From positions 26,273,479-26,337,478 of the forward strand of contig CM049321.1 in assembly GCA_026874595.1 (NCBI GenBank): 64,000 bases of DNA. Reading direction: 5' to 3'. The notes beneath the pieces were generated by a model. That model was not told the DNA's origin. It searched no databases and saw only the letters and a program-made list of their open reading frames with translations. The DNA comes from Sipunculus nudus. Lineage: Eukaryota > Annelida > Sipuncula > Golfingiida > Sipunculidae. Position numbers and translations under genes: made by a program. Positions within the stretch are counted from its first letter, which is position 1, and each line of letters opens with the position of its first letter. Below, piece after piece: positions 27,360-38,644 of the stretch.

Positions 27360-28012
27360 TTCGAACAGTCAAAACCTAGATATCCTTGGAATGTGCCCTT
27401 TCCTTTTAATCTTTGCGCACATTTTTAATTTTTCTCTGAATACTGGTTATTTTCCTAAATACTGGCGGACATCTAGTATAACCCCCATTTATAAAGAAAC
27501 TGGGAGTAAATCCGACCCTTATAATAATAGGCCAATAACAATTATTGGTCATATACTAAAAAATATTCGAAGTATAAAATAATTCTTGAAAATTTATTTA
27601 GTTATGGTATACGTGAAAAAGAACTTTCTTGGATTAATTCCTGCCTCAAGTTGTGAGAAGCAGTAAGGGGATATCCAAAGGGAACACTGTAAAAGAGGTG
27701 CTCCTCAGGGAACGGTGCTGGGTCCGGTCATGTTTCTTATATACGTAAACGATTTTCTTGAATCAGGCGACTGCAAATGCATGATGTATGCGGATGATAT
27801 ATATATATATATATATATAAACAGACTAATGATAAACCCGGATAAATCGGTTGCACTTCTACTAAGCAAACAACCAGTCGAAAATGACATTGATTATCTT
27901 TGGATATATAACTAGGATATACCTTTTCAAAAAACGTTCAGCTTCTTGGTGTGAATTTAGATAGCGATATAAAGTGGAAATCTCATGTGTCATGTTTACA
28001 AAAACCTATGGA
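27360..28012 (+). mobile_element. Decayed non-LTR retrotransposon (Jockey/CR1-like RT fragment)
   Basis: Successive RT blocks are visible in order: SLNTGYFPKYWRTSSITPIYK and SDPYNNRPITIIGHILKN; LENLFSYGIREKELSWINSC; PQGTVLGPVMFLIYVNDF; CMMYADD, the catalytic motif, at 27783-27797; RLMINPDKSVALLLS; and NVQLLGVNLDSDIKWKSHV from the thumb. The segment carrying palm block A is missing between the second and third blocks, and frame shifts separate others. A (TA)n run of about 25 bp at 27796-27822 sits directly after YADD and replaces roughly 40 expected residues. No endonuclease domain or intact 3' tail was seen. It is inactive. Confidence 0.85.
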
Positions 28013-28062
28013 TACCAAACAAGGGGACTGATAAAAATAACTAGCCTTCACCAAGCCCGCCA

Positions 28063-28800
28063 CGTACGGACTCCATTTATCTGTGATATGGAGTCCGACC
28101 GTCTGGCGGTGAGAGTTCACCCTGCGGTACATGAATTGACCTGTAATATGAAATACAACTGCTTGTTGTGCGATAGAGAAGCAATCTTGTATAAATATAT
28201 AGAAATAAACTTAATATGTATCAAATTCACTCGATATATCACCTTTATATGCGCCTGTTAATGTTTTTTATCCTTTGAACTGCCGGGGTTCATTTGTTGC
28301 ATGCGCAACAGGACACCGCCGGAAAAGGAATCCCATGCAAATTAGGTGGGCAACCTATGTAAAAGAGGAATTCAGGGAGGCTGTTCCCAGGAATGCCAGT
28401 GCCGTGCACTAGAATAGACCATATTTTCATAAGCATCCTTCCCATCATACATCGCGTGTTGTCAATGATGCTAATTTCCTATTAGCTGTTCCAACTTGAA
28501 GGCTCCAGCGGCCCGACGGAGACGAAGTAATATCTGACTTCATTTAGAGCAAGTGCCCATACTGATCATGTCGCAAAGTGTTGGTCCCAATGGAGTCCAA
28601 GCATCTGAAACAATAATAATATGTGGGGTTTGACTGGTGTCCTCACGTTACACCAGGCGTATTAACGTGTCTTAGGGGTCGCACGGATCCGTACAACCTT
28701 GGATAGTATTGACTCTCCCCGCCAGAGCCTGCAGCGCTTGATCATTGTTAACTATATATGTCAGCGCTGCAGACTGCAGCAAGCCCTCACCAAAACCCAA
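28063..28800. other. Hairpin-rich region downstream of the LINE fragment
   Basis: Perfect 10-bp inverted repeats are CGGACTCCAT (28067-28076) with ATGGAGTCCG (28088-28097), and CTGCAGCGCT (28729-28738) with AGCGCTGCAG (28763-28772). No gene is seen between; the sequence is CpG-containing. It could be the non-coding part of an unrecognised element. Confidence 0.45.
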
Positions 28801-30130
28801 GTCTAAAATTACAAATCCTCATTTGCCTATTCTGGACCTTTCCATTGGAAAAAAAACTCATATCCGAATTCTTAAGTCACTTCACATATTTCTCCTATCT
28901 TAAAACTGAATAATCTGCATTTCTACTTCCGTGAATCACATTAACTCTTGTGGTTTAAATGTATACTTTCGCATATGGATATTTATCCGATATTTTAACA
29001 TTATTGACTGTGTATATGTTTCACATGTGATTGCTTTTACTTATCATGTTTTTGCCGAAATCCGTTCATAGTTTCACGTAGGATTCTGATAATTTCATTT
29101 ATTTCTCAGTATATACACATTGTAATTCTTACTCATCTCATTGCCTATTTATATATTCTATGATCTACTTCTATTGTAATAATGTATATGCAGTTGTCAC
29201 AGGTCCCCAATGAAAAACAGCATTAAGCTGAAATGGCTTTCCAGATAGAATATATTTGTAAAAACTAAATAATAAACTCGTGTCTAGTATTATGATCTGT
29301 TAATAGAGGGCAGCACTAGTTGAACATTGCCTTTGGACAAAATTCATTGATCTGAACACGTTTTTTCAGGATCTGCAAAAAGACAATACTTTTTCTCTGG
29401 ACGCCTATTGAACTTTTATCCAGGATGACGAATTTTTAAGCCTTGAATATAAGCTAACTTTAGTATTTCGTATTGTTCCGCTTCAACTGGTAGCCTACCC
29501 ATAAAACAGGGCGGGAGCGGGGCGCTAAGAAATGTTTGAAAGATTATATCTAAGCCGATTTCTAGCGAATAACAGTATATTTTGGGTGAATAGCCACTCA
29601 AAGTAAGAAAAATATAGTTTGATTAACGATAAGATATGCAAAAATGACAGTGGGGGAGGGGTCTTCCAGTGCTTATTATATCGGACCCCCCCCCCCCCCC
29701 CCCCCAACCCACACACACACCGTGAAAAGTGCGTTTGGCAGCTCTGCACACAGCACTTAAGAGTCTGACAGCTCCCTTTTAGATGCAATTTCTTTATGCT
29801 TTATTTCATCAGAACAGTATTTTGAAGACATTTTAACCTAATGATTTAAAAATAACAGTCTGTGCTATACGAGGGACACCTTGGCCGGTGTTTTACTTTT
29901 CGCTGTCGCCTTTACTATGTATAGTTTCCGAACATTTGAACGACACGTGTTTTGGTGTATTCGATCATAAGGAGCGAACCTGACGCCACTGTGTTATTAC
30001 GTCACGAACCGATGGCCCCCCAAACGTAACATCTTTCCCCGTGGTCTTTAATTCTCCGTAAGTATACGTAGGCAGCAAACGAAACCGCAGGCGCTTAAAC
30101 CTTAATTTGAAACTTCAAATCAATCATGTA

Positions 30131-30525
30131 GGACTCCAGTTCGGACTTCGACTCAAGAACGGACTCGAGCGCACATTTTTAGGGATTCCGATTTGGACTC
30201 GAGGGTCCTTGATTTGGAATTGTTGTTGTATTATAAAGACAATAATTATATACATGCATGCAGGAACTATCAGCAGAATATTATAAAACCTACAAAAATT
30301 ATATTAACTGAGTTTTTTTCGTCATCGGGAGCTAAATGTAATTAAACATTCAAGGAAAAAAGCATATGATAATTAACATTAAAGTACACATAATAATCTC
30401 AAATTTCCAATTAAAATTTCATGTAGAAGGGAGATTTGTATTGGGCTCGGACTTGGACTCGGGTCCCATGCAGGTGACTCGAACTTTATGGAGTTGTACT
30501 TGAACTCGGGGTGTTGTGGATTCGA
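30131..30525 (+). repeat. Two clusters of GGACTCGA-type motifs
   Basis: TTCGGACTTCGACTCAAG, ACGGACTCGAGCG and TTTGGACTCGAGGG lie at 30138-30208. GGCTCGGACTTGGACTCGGG, GACTCGAAC and TGAACTCGGGG lie at 30443-30510. A 230-bp AT-rich segment lies between. These look like the two ends of one element with repetitive arms. Confidence 0.5.
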
Positions 30526-30933
30526 CAATCCAAATAATAACTGCTTCAAATGACTGTCACAACAACTGAAAACACGGAGTGTATAACTACATGTATATGA
30601 ATTAATTATTTCGTTGTGAGCGAGAAAACAACGGTAGAGTTTCCGTTGATTCTAAGGCCGCATCTAAACCGGATTATACTAAACTGGTTTACTTTGGTCT
30701 CGAAGTCTCGAATCTCTTAACATTTTGAAGAGGGTTTAGGACAAATCGAATTTAAGGGGATTGAGGGATATTTGTTTATATTATTATTGAGAGATTATTT
30801 CATTCTCTATACCATGAATCTTTGATACGGGAAACATTGTACGCCTTCTGTTATTTATAATATTGATCTTTCCCTTGGTGTCTGTAGATGGTGCGCCAAA
30901 GACACGAACGTAAATTCTTCGCGATAACCCAGG

Positions 30934-31175
30934 GGCGTCAATATAGGGGGGATATACCCCCCACTTTTTGGCAAGGGGGGATGGTCAATGTAATCATCCC
31001 CCCCCCCCCCCACCCCCACTTTCCAGAGAATAATATTATGAAACTGCAGATGAAATATATTAATAAATAGAAATAAAGACTTTGGATCCATTCACTAAAA
31101 AATGTTATATCTAAACCTTGCTTAGAATTCACAAATTAACTCATTTTCTAAAACATTATAATTATCTGAAATGTG

Positions 31176-31254
<79 letters not shown>

Positions 31255-31284
31255 GAATACGTCACTCAGAGACGCTGAAAAAGG

Positions 31285-31335
<51 letters not shown>

Positions 31336-31385
31336 AGTCATCCCCCCCCCCCCCCCCCACCCACCCTGGAAGAAAAATTGACGCC
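30934..31385. mobile_element. TIR element (GGCGTCAAT ends) with poly-G/C arms and (TA)n core
   Basis: GGCGTCAAT at 30934-30942 mirrors ATTGACGCC at 31377-31385. Just inside each end is a G-rich or C-rich arm (AGGGGGGATATACCCCCC on the left, a run of about 16 C followed by CACCCACCC on the right). A second poly-C run is at about 30999. The core contains a (TA)n tract of about 70 bp at 31182-31250 and a (TA)(TG)(TA) tract at 31285-31334. Several short ORFs here are microsatellite translations. Confidence 0.6.
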
Positions 31386-31985
31386 ATTGGTATTACCCTT
31401 TTGCAAACTACGGATACGGACCACGCCCACTACATTTCCTTTGGCACTGGCGACACCTGTTGGCCAAGACTGACAATGGGTGTTCTGATTCGGAATATGG
31501 ACAAAGATATTTATGAAAGATTAATCTATGTTCTAAATAGTCATTCAGTTTTTCATGTCATATATTGTGTCTTTCAATCCCTTATTCGCTGCCTTGTCAA
31601 TCTGTGTTAGAAAAATTTAATTTAAAGAGAATAATCGCAAAATCCATTCCTACTCATTGGTGGAAGCAGTTAAATTCAATGATGATAGACCTACGGTAAA
31701 TTTAATTGGACAAGTTGTACGATGCAATGAATCAGGATCCCTCTTTGTAGGCCGTCTAGATTTTGCCTTAAAATGCTGCAGTTAAACTAAAGAAATGGGA
31801 GCTCATGCAGTAACACTGAAATAGAAAAAAATAGTTTCATGCTTTTATTGCGTATCATTTCTTCATCCGATTACATCAATAACTGTTCCATAAAATTAAC
31901 ACCCCAGCCGTGACCGTGGGAGGAGGCAGCTAAATCGCTATAGCTATAGCTATGATAAAGCCAAACACACAGGGCGCGTGCGAGC

Positions 31986-31990
31986 AGATA

Positions 31991-32045
<55 letters not shown>

Positions 32046-32085
32046 ATCAGGTACCGTACCACTCTCTTTATTTTCTATTAAACTC

Positions 32086-32138
<53 letters not shown>

Positions 32139-32303
32139 CTGTCAGCCTCGTTTTCCATAAAAAAAATCATTTTAAACAGAGAGTTTATCCCTAAATTTAT
32201 TCACAAAAGGGGGAATATGAAAAAAAGAGCCGAAATAAACGCGGTATTTAAAATTACACTTAACCTTTAATTTGTTAAGCTCCTACATGCATATAAGAAA
32301 CAA

Positions 32304-32383
<80 letters not shown>

Positions 32384-32386
32384 GTC
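31986..32386. repeat. Three (TA)n microsatellites in 400 bp
   Basis: TA runs at 31986-32043, 32088-32136 and 32311-32386. The ORFs rich in Tyr-Ile here are artefacts. Confidence 0.95.
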
Positions 32387-32813
32387 AATGAACACAAAAA
32401 GAAGAGAGACATCAACGCCAACATTTCAAACAATCATATTATTTGGATAACATGTACAGATTGTTGCTAAATTTTCAGCTACCCCTGTAGCCTTCGTCAG
32501 AGCGAGTGACTAACTGTAAACAAAGCTGATAGTGTGACCCTTCGCTAGGTCAACGGGGCTGGCTTGATATTTACATATATATAATGAATGACGTCATATT
32601 GGAATGAATCTTTATAGAGCAAGAGGTTCTTGTTGACACCAGGAAAGACCAAATCTCTAACCACATCTATAACGTTACATTTATTGCATCAAATATGTCC
32701 GAATATACCTATAGTTAACTTTGATACAAATCAACCTATAGATGTAAATTGATAGGAAATAGTACGTATATATTGTAAAATAAGTGTAAAATAATAATAA
32801 TTATAATATAGAT

Positions 32814-32993
32814 CAGAGGCGGATCCAGTTTGGGGGGGAGGGGGTCCACGGGGTCCGGATCCCCCCTTTTTCATCCGAAGCATCCTTTTTTAAGGAATTC
32901 AGACAAAATTTTGCTGTCTTGCCCCCGATCTTCATTAGTCCTCCTAAGATGGACCCCCCCCCCCCCCTTTCCTAAATCCTGGATCCGCCCCTG
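32814..32993. mobile_element. MITE with 15-bp TIR CAGRGGCGGATCCAG and TAGAT duplication
   Basis: CAGAGGCGGATCCAG (32814-32828) mirrors CTGGATCCGCCCCTG (32979-32993) with one mismatch. TAGAT flanks both sides (32809-32813 and 32994-32998), a perfect 5-bp target duplication. Inside the TIRs lie poly-G (left) and poly-C (right) runs, so the folded single strand would form a long hairpin. A 108-codon ORF across it is an artefact. Related ends occur at 17935-17943 and 25001-25012 and in the element at 41553-41675. Confidence 0.85.
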
Positions 32994-33208
32994 TAGATGG
33001 TTTAAAAAGATTGGCGTAATCAACAGCATGCAAAAATGGTTTCAATTTACAAGTTCTGTTGGGTTATACTGTGGCCAACAGATAGAACCGTTCAGTCAAC
33101 CGGTGTCAGATCAGTTCAAGGTTTCAAGCAATTGTTATAATTCCTTTAAGCTATAGGTGTTTATACAAAACAGAGGCAGGAGTTCATCAAGAGACACACA
33201 GGTGCAAA

Positions 33209-33264
33209 ATGGTTGTGAAATACAGGCAGTATGGCAGCGGACGACACAGGGACTTTGTGCACAG
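33209..33264 (+). other. Possible short exon: ATG followed by CAG|GTGAGT donor
   Basis: An ATG at 33209 opens MVVKYRQYGSGRHRDFVH before CAG|GTGAGT (donor at 33265). The reading frame is also open upstream to about 33182. Base content is near 50 percent GC, unlike its surroundings. No homologue is recognised and no partner acceptor with matching phase is assigned. It lies on the CpG-containing side of the 34.6-kb boundary. It may be an exon of another transcript, or chance. Confidence 0.15.
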
Positions 33265-34289
33265 GTGAGTAAAAAATAAAAGAAATAAAAATCTGTAACT
33301 CCAGGATTTTAGAATGGGTTGGGGAGGGGGGAAGATACAAACCCAAGCAGGCGAAGGGAAAAGGGGACGGTTCAAACCCCAAAGAATGGTTTTAACCCCT
33401 TAAAAAGGCTGGGCGGTATATATTGGGAGGGGTATATATTGATTATATACCGGTGGGTTTTTTTTGCAAGGATTTTTAACCTTAAATAAGCCGTTTTGGT
33501 AAAATACTGTACATTTCCAATACGTTAAAGCGGTGAAAGAATTTAAAATCACGCTAATGCAAATACTTTATAAAGCCAAAAAGTACCTAAATTTATGAGA
33601 TTGTTTATGTTAAATGCATCTCTATATTATTTTTATGTTTTCTAATCTATTTTTTTTTCGTTTTCTTCTATTTGTTTAAATTAAATAGCTTTTTTAGAGT
33701 ATATGCATCTTTGTGAACTTTACTTTTGATAAAATAAATGAATAATTATTAATAATTATCATTATTATTATTATTATTATTATTATTTTTAAAAAATCGC
33801 ATTAGGTATGATAGGCCTAATGGTATATTATTACTTTGCGACAATACGACGGAAGCATTAGAAAATTAATATATTTCATCAATAACTCGATCACGAATCG
33901 TTCGTGAATTTCTTAAAATAAAATAATAGGATATGGTTCTTCGAAAAAGAATTAAATCGACCAATACGGTCGGTTTTTGTCTCTGCGAATATTTATAGTC
34001 TTGCGCTAGTACCAACGGCACCAACTTGAGGTGTCCCCTTATTTGGTGACAAGAGGCGGGCTGGTGGCTTTTGATCTGAAGAATGTCCACCTGTTGGGAA
34101 TCCCCCTTAAAGGTCGGGGATCCCTTTAAGGTCATGGGTAATTGGCCCATGCGTGCAATCACTACATACCATATTTAAAAAAAAATACACAAATATATCA
34201 GCAGATGTTTGTAATCTAAAACTGCTAGTACTAACAACACGATACTGTTTCTGTATCAACAATAAAGCCGCTGAGTGGAGCTAATAATT

Positions 34290-34542
34290 GACTAGTAATA
34301 CCTTTATCAAAACAAATTAATCACGGAGCAGCAGGGGTGAACCAATTAAAGGAACAGCCACTTTGACCTAGTTGTTCGGGGTCACGGGAGGGAACGCGAG
34401 GAAACTTGGTAACTTCGGGACGCAGGAAACGTTCTGCCTGTCAAGTCGGACGCTAATTATCAAAAATGAAAACACGGATTTTACCTTATTTTACGTGAAG
34501 GCGAGATTGATCTGTTACCTGGAGAATACAGGTGCAGTACAG
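34290..34542 (+). promoter_or_regulatory. Candidate CpG-rich promoter and non-coding first exon of the RhoGEF gene
   Basis: This stretch is unusually rich in G, C and CpG for the window, with a CCAAT-like AACCAATTAAAG near 34340 and no TATA box. It ends at CAG|GTAAGT (donor at 34543), a perfect consensus. The ATG at 34465 is stopped after ten codons, so any exon here would be untranslated. The position coincides with the point where CpG becomes rare to the right, which is the expected left edge of a methylated gene body. It would splice to the acceptor at 45550, across about 11 kb. The exon start cannot be set from sequence. It could belong to another transcript or be a chance donor in a CpG patch. 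Confidence 0.4.
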
Positions 34543-34650
34543 GTAAGTTAAAAGTGATTATTTACCTGGCCCACCTGTTGTTTACCTTACTTAATCATAT
34601 ACACAGCACAAACTACCTGAGCGTATATGGAGCAAATCGCGCGCACTAGC

Positions 34651-34686
34651 CTATACTATACTATACTATACTATACTATACTATAC
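34651..34686 (+). repeat. (CTATA)7 microsatellite
   Basis: Seven perfect CTATA pentamers, 110 bp after the candidate first-exon donor. Confidence 0.97.
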
Positions 34687-34886
34687 CTGAAATGGACTGG
34701 GCCCGTGTTAGGGGAAATACGTTTATGGAGAGACGTACAGGAATTTGCGGTTAATACTACTGCATCACGCAAGCATTGCCTATCCGCTTGTTATACTTTT
34801 TTATGGTACTTTTTTAAAAGTATTTTCACTCATTTCAGGTCATTGCATGTGAGATTGACATTTCAACACGTGTATTCAATACATAT

Positions 34887-34947
34887 CGACATATATATAT
34901 ATATATATATGTGTGTATGTATATGATATATATATATATATATATAC

Positions 34948-34990
<43 letters not shown>
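34887..34990. repeat. Compound (TA)n microsatellite
   Basis: TA runs broken by GTGTGTATG, GATA and CATATA blocks. Confidence 0.95.
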
Positions 34991-34994
<4 letters not shown>

Positions 34995-35194
34995 GGAACT
35001 TTGTCACTGCATGGCATATCGTTTGTTTCACAATATCTCTTATATAAATCATTTTATGAGTACTTAATCTCCCATGCAGTTTTTGAAAATCATATCAAAA
35101 TAAAAATGTTTGAATGTATGTTTAGAACATAGTAAGTCAAACTATCAAAATCCTGAATTTTTAATTAGCTGATTGCCCTCTCTTGTATTGGAAA

Positions 35195-35546
35195 TAAAGA
35201 TAAGATAACATTTATTAGCCTTCAGTTCCAGGTTTTTGTTGTTTACTTGCAATACATTACATAAAAACAAAAAAGTAAATAGATAGATACATTAAAATTA
35301 TACAAAAATACATAAAAAATAACACATAAAAAATTGACTATGCATGTAAAAAAAGCATGTAAAAATGCTAAAACATAATTCTGCGGTAAAACACATTATT
35401 CAAAACATTAAATATCTAAGAGGGTTGTGAGTTGAAAAGTTTAATACCGTATGGCATGAGAGGTTTTTTAAAACGAGTTGATTGCAGAATATTGTATCTA
35501 GGCGTTTACCTGAAGGTAAAAAATGGAACTCTGAATGTAGGGGATG
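35195..35546 (-). mobile_element. LINE 3' end (ORF C-terminus and 3' UTR), antisense in the gene
   Basis: On the minus strand 35546-35422 reads HPLHSEFHFLPSGKRL then DTIFCNQLVLKNLSCHTVLN, matching the C-terminal LLPSGRRYRxxxxRTxRxKNSFIPxAxRLLN motif of many animal LINE ORFs. The following AT-rich 3' UTR runs to about 35195 and ends with TTATCTTATC and an AATAAA-like signal seen from this strand. The 5' part is truncated, as usual for LINE insertions. It lies in the putative first intron, opposite to the gene's strand. Confidence 0.55.
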
Positions 35547-36980
35547 TGTTGTGTCATTATATATAGTTATAGTTATCTGTGTCAGATATAGTTATATATA
35601 AATAATGTATACTTCAGTTAGCGTGTTGTGTGATCTGTAATAAATAATGTGTAGACGTGGATCAACAGGGACTATATTCTGAAGGCACTACAGAACGTTC
35701 CTCAACTTAGGCAATTTGACTTTTGCTCCTAAAAGTCCAGATTATGTAGAGCTTGGACAAATATACCTGGTAATTATATATTTACAGGGTGTTATCTATA
35801 AGTCACCCAATAATAGTCCATTAATCCTCTAGTGTTAATGACAGACAGGGAGTAAGGTGACAAATGAGATGACATGCTGTTCAAGGGGAGAATACACAGG
35901 CGATACCATTAATATTATATGATAATGTTATATAATAACAGCTCTGATCTCTTTAACCTATTTCATACTGGTAACAACAAAGTGTAGTATCACTTTTGTT
36001 TTATAATCCTTGGTATTGTTTTCACCCATAAAATAATCTTTCCTGCACAGTATGTACTCTGATCACACCTACAGATATGTAATAAAGATATTTCAAATAT
36101 ATTTAACATAATAAAATAATATTTAGAAATGACTTATTTTAACAGACTGCATTTAATATATTTAATAACATGCATGATCTGTTTAAAAATTTATATAAAT
36201 GGACCTGAGTGCCTGGCTGCTCAGTGGGGATATCTAAACTAGATATGTTTAACAAATAATTGCTATTTAAAACTAAAAGGACTGGTCACAGCAGGGAGCA
36301 AATGGCTGGTGCATTGACACTAGGGGTCATGGGGTCATTAAGGAAACCCGCTGGTGCCCATGTTGTCGGGATGGTTTGATTGAGTGATTAGTGAACATGT
36401 CACACAGTGGGGGTATAGAGTACATGTATGTGTATAATGGTTCAATACATAATTGTGGACAGGTCCATTTCAGCCTCTCACATTTGTTGAATGGTGTTGT
36501 CATTGATATTTAAGGTCTGATGAACTTAACAGAGTTCTGTGCTGTTTGTTAGTTCAGCTACTTTAGAGTTGTATAGAACAAACAATTTTTTTAATTGATA
36601 TAAATGTAACTGAGTTTTAAGGACATGTTCTAGGTAAGTTATTCACATTAAATAAGGATTTGAGAAAGAGATAATTTGTAACTTGCCATGGAATGATGCT
36701 TGTGATAATAAACTAATTTTACTGACTTTTAAGGACACATTGATTTGGACTTTTAATGAATGGTGCTCCACTGTAGTTCTTTAAAGATGGTTTGTGTGTG
36801 AAAGAGAAACTTTTTACTTTTATCTTCAATCTGTTCAGTTTGTAAATTATAATACAGTTATTACAAAATTGTATAAATATTATATATTTTATGTTTATAA
36901 TTCATTTGATAAAAAATGTTAATTTCAAACTTTGTGTACTTTTGACTAGTAAGCTTTAAAAAGTTACGTGAAACCTTCAT

Positions 36981-37235
36981 TATTAGGAATACAAGCCTCC
37001 ATGTGGGGGTTCTGTATTGTAAGATGCTCCCAAAACCATGATTGCATTCACATATCCGGCCCATATATCCAGGTTCATTTGTGCATAAGTGACCTTACAT
37101 TTGTGAAGTGAAAATTCCAGGATGAGGCTCCTGAATCCGTATCATATGACAGATCAACACCAAAATTTAATTGATTCTTCATAGGCCTATTGAGTTTTAT
37201 TGTAAACAAAAATTCAAACACACAAATTGGGATGA
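36981..37235 (+). repeat. Dispersed 0.3-kb family, copy 2 (truncated)
   Basis: It starts at AGGAATACAAGCCTCCATG and carries GATGCTCCCAAAACCATG, GCATTCACATATCCGGCCC, TTCATTTGTGCATAAGTGAC and AATTGATTCTTCATAGGCC. The 3' end with GGAGGCAAT is missing or unrecognisable. It lies in the CpG-poor right half. Confidence 0.65.
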
Positions 37236-37567
37236 TTGTATTTATATACATAACCTCCTCAGAGGCAAAAAACATACTTGATTCCAGAAGAGGTCTCTGT
37301 AAAAAGATGAACCCATCGAATCATCCCAGTGTTCTGTGTACATACATATTTAGTGACATCAGTGTTAACTTTCATTATTTGAAATTATTCTATTTGTAAT
37401 CTCAGTTTCAGCTATCAGTCTGAGTGTACCTCACCTCAGAGAACACAAATAGTCTTTCTAGCAAAAAGATTAAAACTCATCTCTTAACTTTATTGAAATA
37501 TTATATACTGAAATTAGAAAAAGAAATAACATATCAGCACACTCATAAGTTTTATTTACTAATAATT

Positions 37568-38644
37568 GTATCGCCAGACATGGTCGCCGCCGCAGAGATT
37601 TCTTTTGGACACAATAACTCAAAAAATATTTCAAGGATCTTTTTCAAACTTGACACATTTATAGATATAGGTGAGAGGACGAAGCCTATTTAAAATGGGG
37701 TCATGACCTCAACTAGGAGAGTGACCTTGACCTTGAATAGATCCATTTTTGGGGAAAATCACACAAATTCTTAAATATCTCAAGAAATCTTTCATGGATT
37801 TATCCAAAAATCAAGTTGGACAAAGATCTTGGATAGTGATGTCATGTACCGGAAACTGGTGGTGCCACCTAGTATCCTTTTCTTGTTTTTGTGCCGTTTA
37901 ATACCCCCATCATTGCCACTTGACAGTACATTAAGCATCACAAGTCAAAAACTGATGACAGATTTGTTTAATATTATGCATGTACATAGGTATGGGCTAT
38001 GGGATGATGTATAATAAATTGGGGTCATGACCTTTCCTTTGAGAGTGGCTTTGACCTTGAATATTACCATATATGGTGAAAATCACATAAAATCATGAAT
38101 ATCTTAAAAAGGGATTGGTCCAAAAATCAAGTTGACGGAAGATCTTGGATAGTTTTGTCTTTTGCAGAAGATAGGTGGCGCCACCTGTTGTCCTTTTCTT
38201 GTTTTTTGCGCCTTTGAATACCCCATCATTGCCACTTGACAGTATATTCTGTGAGCATTATAAGTCAAACAGTAATGGACAGATTTCTTTCATGTTATGC
38301 ATGTATATAGATATGATTTATGGAATGAGGTATATTTAATTTTAAATTCAATTTTAAAATTTAATTTAATTTAATTTTTTTTTTTAAATTTAATTTTTTT
38401 TTTCAAATGTTGGATATTTTGGAATGCAGTTTATTTCTCAAACAAGTTACTCCAAACATACATATACAACTCAATACATCATTAAATATATACTTCTATT
38501 TATACATAACCTTTTACATAACAATTGCCTTCACTTTAAATATTCCTATATTTTGTACAAATGTTTCTCACATTCATTGCTAAAATACAAATACATCACA
38601 TTATATCAACAAAATATCACAAAACCTCATTTGTCTGGCGATAC
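37568..38644. mobile_element. 1.08-kb TIR element with internal 324-bp tandem repeat
   Basis: GTATCGCCAGACA (37568-37580) mirrors TGTCTGGCGATAC (38632-38644), a perfect 13-bp TIR. Inside are two diverged tandem units of about 324 bp: GGGGTCATGACCT starts at 37697 and 38021, and both units contain CTTGACCTTGAAT, ATCAAGTTG, GATCTTGGATAG and CCACTTGACAGTA. An AT-only stretch (38330-38410) follows. There is no transposase, and the ORFs inside are not conserved-looking. It lies in the putative first intron. Confidence 0.75.

Noticed and set aside
31871-32194. Tyr-Ile repeat ORFs on both strands
   Set aside because: (TA)n microsatellite translations.
32395-32530. Possible Penelope-like element 3' region (minus-strand GACGAAGGCTACAGGGGTAG)
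   Set aside because: The motif is reminiscent of such UTRs, but no RT or GIY-YIG coding remains are visible, so it is not called.
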